Shown: positions 59,431 to 64,000 of the stretch, in pieces
How positions within the stretch are numbered: position 1 is the first letter of the stretch
How the letters are laid out: every line of letters starts with the position of its first letter
From: Variovorax sp. V93
Lineage (GTDB): Bacteria > Pseudomonadota > Gammaproteobacteria > Burkholderiales > Burkholderiaceae_C
DNA: 64,000 nucleotides
NCBI RefSeq assembly: GCF_041154485.1
Contig: NZ_AP028669.1
Location: 4,939,001 to 5,003,000 of the forward strand
Reading direction: 5' to 3'
The notes under the pieces: model-generated
What the model saw: the letters and a program-made list of their open reading frames with translations, nothing else
Told to the model about the DNA's origin: nothing
The model's database searches: none
Made by a program: the position numbers and the translations under genes

Positions 59431-60138
59431 ATGCGCCAGCCCGCCCCGCCCACCCTTTCGCTGCGCAGCTACGGCACCTCGCGCGGCAGCCATGCGCACG
59501 ACCACTTCCAGGTGCTGGTCGGCCTCGAGGGCGTGCTGGAGATCGAGGTCGAAGGCCGCGGTGCCGGCATCGGCGCGGGCCAGGCGCAGGTGGTCGCGCC
59601 GGGCGACAGGCACGACTTCGAAGCGCGCGGCAGCGGCAGCATGTGCCTCGTGCTCGACACCACGCATGCGACCTGGGCCCGGTGCGCCGAACGCGCGCCG
59701 GCCGACGTGCCGCAGCTGCACGCGCTCGCGCGCTATCTCGCGCACTGCATGAAGCAGCCCCGGCAATTCGCGCTCGCGTTGCAGCAGGGCCCCGCGCTGC
59801 TGCTGGAAGCCTGGAACCCCGCGCCTTCTTCGATGCCGCACGCGCGCCGCCGCCGCATCGACTGGCCGGCGCTTGCGGCCTGGGCCCGGGCGCGGTGGCA
59901 CGAGCCGCTCACGGTCGCCGACCTGGCCAGCGTCGCCTGCCTGAGCCCGAGCCAGCTCGCACAGCGCTGCCGCGAGGAACAGGGCATGAGCGCGATGCAC
60001 TGGCTGCGCGGCCTCAGGCTCGCGCATGCGCGCGAACTGCGGCTCGAAGGCATGGGCGTCGCCGAAACCGCGCGCCGCACGGGCTACCGCTCGCCTTCGG
60101 CGCTCACCGCCGCGCTGCGCCGGCTCGATCGCTGCTGA
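59431..60138 (+). CDS. AraC-family regulator
   Basis: A 235-residue AraC regulator. An N-terminal cupin-like sensor contains SHAHDHFQVLVGLEGVLEIE and APGDRHDFEA, with metal-like histidines. The C-terminal double helix-turn-helix contains LTVADLASVACLSPSQLAQRC and ETARRTGYRSPSALTAALRR. It lies directly before an EamA exporter gene on the same strand, a pairing in which the regulator usually controls the exporter. Confidence 0.88.
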   Translation: MRQPAPPTLSLRSYGTSRGSHAHDHFQVLVGLEGVLEIEVEGRGAGIGAGQAQVVAPGDRHDFEARGSGSMCLVLDTTHATWARCAERAPADVPQLHALARYLAHCMKQPRQFALALQQGPALLLEAWNPAPSSMPHARRRRIDWPALAAWARARWHEPLTVADLASVACLSPSQLAQRCREEQGMSAMHWLRGLRLAHARELRLEGMGVAETARRTGYRSPSALTAALRRLDRC

Positions 60139-60209
60139 CCGGCAACACCGTCGTTGCGCGACGACGCACCGGCGCTGCGCGACGGCCGGCCGGGTTAGCC
60201 TCGTTCTCC

Positions 60210-61052
60210 ATGTCGCCCACCTTCCACGCCCTGCTCGCGATTGCGCTCTGGGCCACGCTCGCCTCGCTCGGCACTGCCCTCTCGCACTTGCCGCCGTTCC
60301 TCTTGACCGGGCTCGCGCTGATCATTGGCAGCCTGCCGAGCTGGCCGCTGGTGCTGCGCGACCGCGCGGCCTGGCGCGTGCCGCCGCGCACGCTGGCCCT
60401 CGGTGTCTACGGCCTGTTCGGCTTTCACTTCCTGCTGTTCATCGCGCTGCGGCACGCGCCGCCGGTCGAGGCCAACCTCGTCAACTACCTGTGGCCGCTG
60501 TTCATGGTGGTGCTGGCGCCGGTGCTGCTGCCGGGCATGTCGCTGCGGCCGCTGCACCTGGTGGCGGCGCTGCTGGGCTTTGCGGGCGCGGCGGTCGCGA
60601 TCCTGGGCACGCGAGGCGGCGGCAACAGCGCGCCCCACGGGTACTGGGGCTTCCTGCCGGCGCTGGGCTCGGCCTTCATCTGGGCCAGCTATTCGCTGTG
60701 GACGAAGCGCGTCGAGGCCTTTCCAAGCTCGGCCATCGGCCTGTTCGGGCTGGTCTCGGGGGTGCTCTCGCTGGCCTGCCATGCGGTGCTCGAAGCGCAG
60801 GTGGCGCTCTCCTCCAAGGACTGGCTGCTGCTCGCGCTGTGCGGCCTCGGCCCGCTCGGCGCGGCCTTCTTCGTGTGGGACATGGCGCTCAAGCGCGGCG
60901 ACCCGCGGCGCATCGGCATCCTGAGCTATCTCACGCCTCTGGGCTCGACCGCGCTGCTGCTGCTCGTGACCGGCCGGCCGCTGACCTGGACCATCGCGCT
61001 GGCGGCCCTGCTCATCATTTCGGCGGCAGTCATGGGCACCCGCGCCCGCTGA
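60210..61052 (+). CDS. EamA/DMT-family exporter
   Basis: A 280-residue transporter with ten membrane helices from two EamA repeats (HFLLFIALRHAPPVEANLVNYLWPL and later GPLGAAFFVWDMALKRGDPRRIGIL). The closest known pattern is YddG-type aromatic amino acid exporters. Follows the AraC gene after 71 bases and is followed by a hairpin. Confidence 0.88.
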   Translation: MSPTFHALLAIALWATLASLGTALSHLPPFLLTGLALIIGSLPSWPLVLRDRAAWRVPPRTLALGVYGLFGFHFLLFIALRHAPPVEANLVNYLWPLFMVVLAPVLLPGMSLRPLHLVAALLGFAGAAVAILGTRGGGNSAPHGYWGFLPALGSAFIWASYSLWTKRVEAFPSSAIGLFGLVSGVLSLACHAVLEAQVALSSKDWLLLALCGLGPLGAAFFVWDMALKRGDPRRIGILSYLTPLGSTALLLLVTGRPLTWTIALAALLIISAAVMGTRAR

Positions 61053-61054
61053 AT

Positions 61055-61084
61055 GGCTCCTGTCCGACGGAGCCGCGCGTTTTT
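61055..61084 (+). terminator. Terminator after the EamA exporter gene
   Basis: GGCTCC and GGAGCC pair around TGTCCGAC; five bases later a run of T follows. A plausible rho-independent terminator. Confidence 0.7.
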
Positions 61085-61125
61085 ATGGCTAGAGTGGAGG
61101 CTCAGGAAAAAAGGAGCCCCCACTC

Positions 61126-61449
61126 ATGGAAAACAAGAACAAGAACGAAGATTTCGAGATCACGCCCAAGCTGGTGTTCGACCTGAACCTGGCGCTGTAC
61201 CTCGACCTGGTGGCCGCACTCGAGGGCGCGGGCGCCATCACCTACCGCCAGATGGCGGCCCGGGTGCTCAACATCAGCATGGACGCGCGCGCCGACGGCG
61301 AGACCGGCCTCGCAACGGCGCTGGAAGGCGTCGCCAAGGGTTTCGCCGGCCAGGGCGGCGGCCTGTCGATCGAACTGCTGAAGGCCGCACGCAGCCTGCG
61401 CGAGGACGACGCGATGGGCGACATCCCGATGCGGCCCGACGAAGGCTGA
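61126..61449 (+). CDS. Small protein of unknown function
   Basis: A 107-residue soluble protein, MENKNKNEDFEITPKLVFDL..., predicted to be mostly helical with a hydrophobic stretch (FDLNLALYLDLVAALEGAG) too short and broken by charged residues to be a membrane anchor. AAAAAAGGAG provides a strong ribosome site. It has no motif I recognise. It stands alone between the exporter terminator and the converging adhesin gene. Confidence 0.7.
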   Translation: MENKNKNEDFEITPKLVFDLNLALYLDLVAALEGAGAITYRQMAARVLNISMDARADGETGLATALEGVAKGFAGQGGGLSIELLKAARSLREDDAMGDIPMRPDEG

Positions 61450-61467
61450 GCTGCCAACCCAGGCCGG

Positions 61468-61485
61468 CGCGGCGTGAACGCCGCG
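61468..61485. terminator. Small hairpin between convergent genes
   Basis: CGCGGCG and CGCCGCG pair perfectly around TGAA between the small unknown gene and the adhesin gene. There is no T-run, so its role as terminator is uncertain. Confidence 0.35.
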
Positions 61486-61490
61486 GCGAC

Positions 61491-62501
61491 TTATTTGTAG
61501 TCGAGCGTGAAGGTCGCAGTTCCGTCGGCGCGCCCCGGCGTCACCCTGTCGCCCGTCTGGAAATAGCGCGCAGTGTAGGACAGCACATAGTCGCCATCCT
61601 TCGATGGGCCGACCAGCGCGTCTTCGCCGAACTTCACCGGCACGCTCTGGTTGTCGACCAGCTGAATGCCTACGCCGGTGGCGGTTCCGGTGCCGCCCTG
61701 CGTGATCCTCAGCACGCCCTGCGTGTTCGACGGGTCCGGCGTCGCGTCCATGCGCAGGTAAACGGTGTTCTGCGCGTTCTGCCCGGCCTTGCAATTGAGC
61801 TTGATGCTGAAGCTGCGGTCACCCGTGGTGGTGCCCCTGCCCTTGAAGTTGTTCTGAGGCACCCTGCCGAACTGCACCGAGATGTTCCGCGATCCCAGGT
61901 CCACCGAGCATGACGGCGTGACGATGGTGATGCCGTTGCCAGAGAGCATGGTGGTCAGCATCGACACACCATCGCCGTCGCCGTAATACCGGGTATAGGT
62001 TCCCGAAGCCAGCGGGCCGTTTCCGGTAACGGCCGCTGTTTTTATCAGCTCCACCTGGAACTGTGTACCCGTCGCAAAGTAGATGTAGGCCGGTCCCCGC
62101 GAAAGCCGATGCGGGTAGGTCACCGTCAGATATGCATCGATCACCCGCGACAAGCGGATGCCGACACCCGGTACCGCCGTCGAGTAGATCGTCGGATCGC
62201 TCGGCATGGGTGCTCCCTGCAGCATCTCGCCGATGAGCGTGCCGCCGCCTGCGGTGCAGTCGAATATGTATTCCGAGGTATCCCTGGTCGGAATGGAAAA
62301 TGACTTTCTCGCGATGACGGCTCCGACAGGCAGATCGTTGGGAACGACCACATTGCCCATGTCCATGTTGATGATCTTCGCTGCAGTTCCCGGATAGCGC
62401 ACGCATGCCGCCCACGCCTCCTGCGCACCGGCCAGCAGCATGAGAACCGGCACGCAGTGGCGCAGGAACTTCGTCGCGCCCGATGGTTTGCTGCGGTTCA
62501 T
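61491..62501 (-). CDS. Chaperone-usher fimbrial tip adhesin (FimH-like)
   Basis: A 336-residue exported protein. Signal peptide ends near AWAAC. The N-terminal half (about 30-200) would be a receptor-binding domain; the C-terminal half (about 210-336) has a pilin-like pattern (SVDLGSRNISVQFG, DRSFSIKLNCKAGQN, ending ATFTLDYK) with a cysteine pair and a final aromatic-rich strand as used in donor-strand exchange. Start overlaps the usher stop (ATGA). Receptor unknown. Confidence 0.85.
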   Translation of the reverse strand: MNRSKPSGATKFLRHCVPVLMLLAGAQEAWAACVRYPGTAAKIINMDMGNVVVPNDLPVGAVIARKSFSIPTRDTSEYIFDCTAGGGTLIGEMLQGAPMPSDPTIYSTAVPGVGIRLSRVIDAYLTVTYPHRLSRGPAYIYFATGTQFQVELIKTAAVTGNGPLASGTYTRYYGDGDGVSMLTTMLSGNGITIVTPSCSVDLGSRNISVQFGRVPQNNFKGRGTTTGDRSFSIKLNCKAGQNAQNTVYLRMDATPDPSNTQGVLRITQGGTGTATGVGIQLVDNQSVPVKFGEDALVGPSKDGDYVLSYTARYFQTGDRVTPGRADGTATFTLDYK

Positions 62502-64000
62502 TCCGCCTCCTTCTGCTTCGTCGTGCCCGGCTCGGCCGCAGCACATTGGCCGTTCAGCTCGCGGATCGGCGGCGGGTTCTCTTCATCGGGCAGGCTGTAG
62601 GGCACGACGCACTGGTCGGCCTTGTCCTGGCTCCATCGCACGGTCAACTGTCCGCTGTTGCCCGCGCCGGTCACGAAGGCCTGGCCATCGGGGCCGACGA
62701 TGCCGACCTCCTGGCCCACCTCGTTCTCGATCTTCGAACCCAGCGGCAGCGCGCGGCCTTTGCGGTCGGTCAGCACCATCAGCAGGCGGAAGCCCACCGA
62801 GGTCTCGAACTTCGCGGCCACCACCGCGCCGCGCGTGGGCACCACCTCGGTGGCGGCGTTCTTCACTTCCACCGTGTCGCCGAGGTCGGCGGTGCGGATG
62901 GCCAGCCGGTTCAGCCGGTACGGCGTCAGGTTGGGGATGACCGCGTTGCCGGCCCAGTCGGTCGCCACGCCGGGCTGCGACTCGAAGCCCACGCCCTGGG
63001 CCTTGGGTGCCTGCACCAGCGCGACAGTCTCGCCGAGCGGCTGCGACAGCGTGACGCCGCCGCCGTGGACCAACAACCCGCCGGCCATGCCGAAGGTGCT
63101 CTGGCCATAGCCCCGGCCCATCGAGTGACCCAGGTCGAAGCGGCCGACCGGCGACAGGTAGCTCGCGCCCGCGCTGCCGCTGCTGCTGCCGCCCTGGTTC
63201 GCATGGCCGGCCGTCACGTTGTAGGTCAGGCGGCTGTCGTCGAAGGCCGAGCCGTAGACGCTGGCCTGCTGGCTGACGCGGCCGGTGCCGTCGCGGGTCA
63301 CGGCGTACTGGGCACTGGCGCGGGTATCGCCGAGCGGAACGCTCAGCATGAACATGAGCTGGCGGCTCGCCGGGCGGTTCAGGCTGGTGGTGTGGTTGTA
63401 GAAAACGCTGTAGCCGAACTGCTTGTAGTTGCCCGAGTAACCCACCTGCAACAGCCGGTCCTTGGCACTGGTGCCCCAATAGCTCTGCTGGCGTGCGGAC
63501 GCGAACACGCTGCCCCAGTCGCCGATCTGCTGCGAAAGCTCGAAGCGCACCTCGTTGCGGCGGCTGTGGAACGACTCGAAAGACCGCAGGTCCTGCATCT
63601 GCACCGCCTCCTGGAAGGTGCGGTAGCCGCTGGTCGAATAGCGGTAGCCCGCCACGCGGAAGTTGGTGCCCGAATCGAGAAAAGCCTTCGAATACAGGAA
63701 GCGCAGCGACTGCCCGTCGTACGTCTTGATGCCATCGACAGGGGTGCGGTCGGTGGTGCGCGCGCTCGACAGGTCGACCGACACGGCGCCGAAGTCGCGC
63801 AGGTTCTTGCCTACGCCCACGAGCAGCGACTGGTACATGTTCGCCATCAGCAGGCCGCCGTAAAGCGAGAACTCGTTGCCCAGGCCGCGCGCCAGTGTCG
63901 CCTGCATGAAGGCCGGCTGCGAAAGCGAAGGCCGTGCGCCCAGCGTGCTGCCGTCGTAGCCGTTGCGGTACTTGCCGAGGGTGGCCGAATAGCGCCAGGT
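62498..64000 (-). CDS. Fimbrial usher (FimD family), C-terminal part
   Basis: An outer-membrane pore for pilus assembly. The reading frame is open to the window edge, so the N-terminus lies beyond position 64000; about 500 residues are seen. They include usher barrel strands (SRRNEVRFELSQQIGDWGSVF, SRLTYNVTAGHANQGGSS), the RLAIRTADLGDTVEVKNA segment and the C-terminal ATEVVPTRGAVVAAKFET/GSKIENEVGQEVGIVGPDGQAFV domains that hold subunits. The tail is Glu- and Cys-containing. A chaperone and the pilin gene are presumably further along the minus strand. Confidence 0.92.
   Translation of the reverse strand, partial: TWRYSATLGKYRNGYDGSTLGARPSLSQPAFMQATLARGLGNEFSLYGGLLMANMYQSLLVGVGKNLRDFGAVSVDLSSARTTDRTPVDGIKTYDGQSLRFLYSKAFLDSGTNFRVAGYRYSTSGYRTFQEAVQMQDLRSFESFHSRRNEVRFELSQQIGDWGSVFASARQQSYWGTSAKDRLLQVGYSGNYKQFGYSVFYNHTTSLNRPASRQLMFMLSVPLGDTRASAQYAVTRDGTGRVSQQASVYGSAFDDSRLTYNVTAGHANQGGSSSGSAGASYLSPVGRFDLGHSMGRGYGQSTFGMAGGLLVHGGGVTLSQPLGETVALVQAPKAQGVGFESQPGVATDWAGNAVIPNLTPYRLNRLAIRTADLGDTVEVKNAATEVVPTRGAVVAAKFETSVGFRLLMVLTDRKGRALPLGSKIENEVGQEVGIVGPDGQAFVTGAGNSGQLTVRWSQDKADQCVVPYSLPDEENPPPIRELNGQCAAAEPGTTKQKEAE

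Overview
The window is GC-rich, densely coded chromosomal DNA from a beta-proteobacterium, most likely of the family Comamonadaceae and close to Variovorax. This is inferred from codon and GC style, the atpIBEFHAGDC cluster, the dat-ybeD-lipB-lipA order and the close resemblance of many proteins to families common in that group. No tRNA, rRNA, CRISPR array, insertion sequence or phage gene was seen.

Layout. 1-3.0 kb: the end of an RND efflux permease gene and its NodT-type outer-membrane factor. 3.1-5.9 kb: a cytochrome c and three small housekeeping or unknown genes. 6.1-10.4 kb: a complete rutABCDEF operon (pyrimidine ring opening for nitrogen), without rutG, with its repressor gene rutR convergent at 10.6-11.3 kb. 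11.5-18.7 kb: a second operon of an Fe(II)/2-oxoglutarate oxygenase, a VOC protein, a BMP-type (nucleoside-class) ABC importer and an isochorismatase-fold amidohydrolase. 18.7-21.6 kb: a Rossmann protein and a LemA/TPM/TPM trio. 21.7-28.5 kb: a ligase-associated DNA-repair module (exonuclease, ATP-dependent ligase, Lhr-like helicase, PdeM), with trxC placed inside it on the other strand. 28.6-35.7 kb: a LysR regulator and a ring-opening amidohydrolase (barbiturase/cyanuric acid hydrolase family) operon with a flavin monooxygenase, a VOC protein, an NMT1/SsuA-type ABC importer and an AtzH-like protein. 37.1-43.1 kb: a ROK-regulated sugar-type ABC importer with a Gfo/Idh/MocA dehydrogenase. 43.2-51 kb: ATP synthase, with an unexpected lipoprotein gene between atpG and atpD. 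51.1-54 kb: D-amino-acid transaminase and lipoate genes. 54-61.4 kb: exporters, a LysR, an acyl-CoA ligase, an AraC and a small unknown. 61.5-64 kb: a chaperone-usher adhesin and the end of its usher gene.

The main observation is a two-operon pyrimidine/N-heterocycle nitrogen regulon. Both rutA and the 2-oxoglutarate oxygenase gene are preceded by a -24/-12 (sigma-54) promoter match and by a palindrome resembling the E. coli RutR operator, and rutR itself lies between the two operons. This suggests that the uncharacterised second operon supplies uptake and extra chemistry for pyrimidine-like compounds. About 10 kb further on lies a second, separately regulated locus built around a barbiturase/cyanurate-hydrolase homologue, with its own importer.

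Two families of palindromic repeats are also present. Two copies of one family are translated in frame, at the C-terminus of the repair exonuclease and the N-terminus of the repair helicase.
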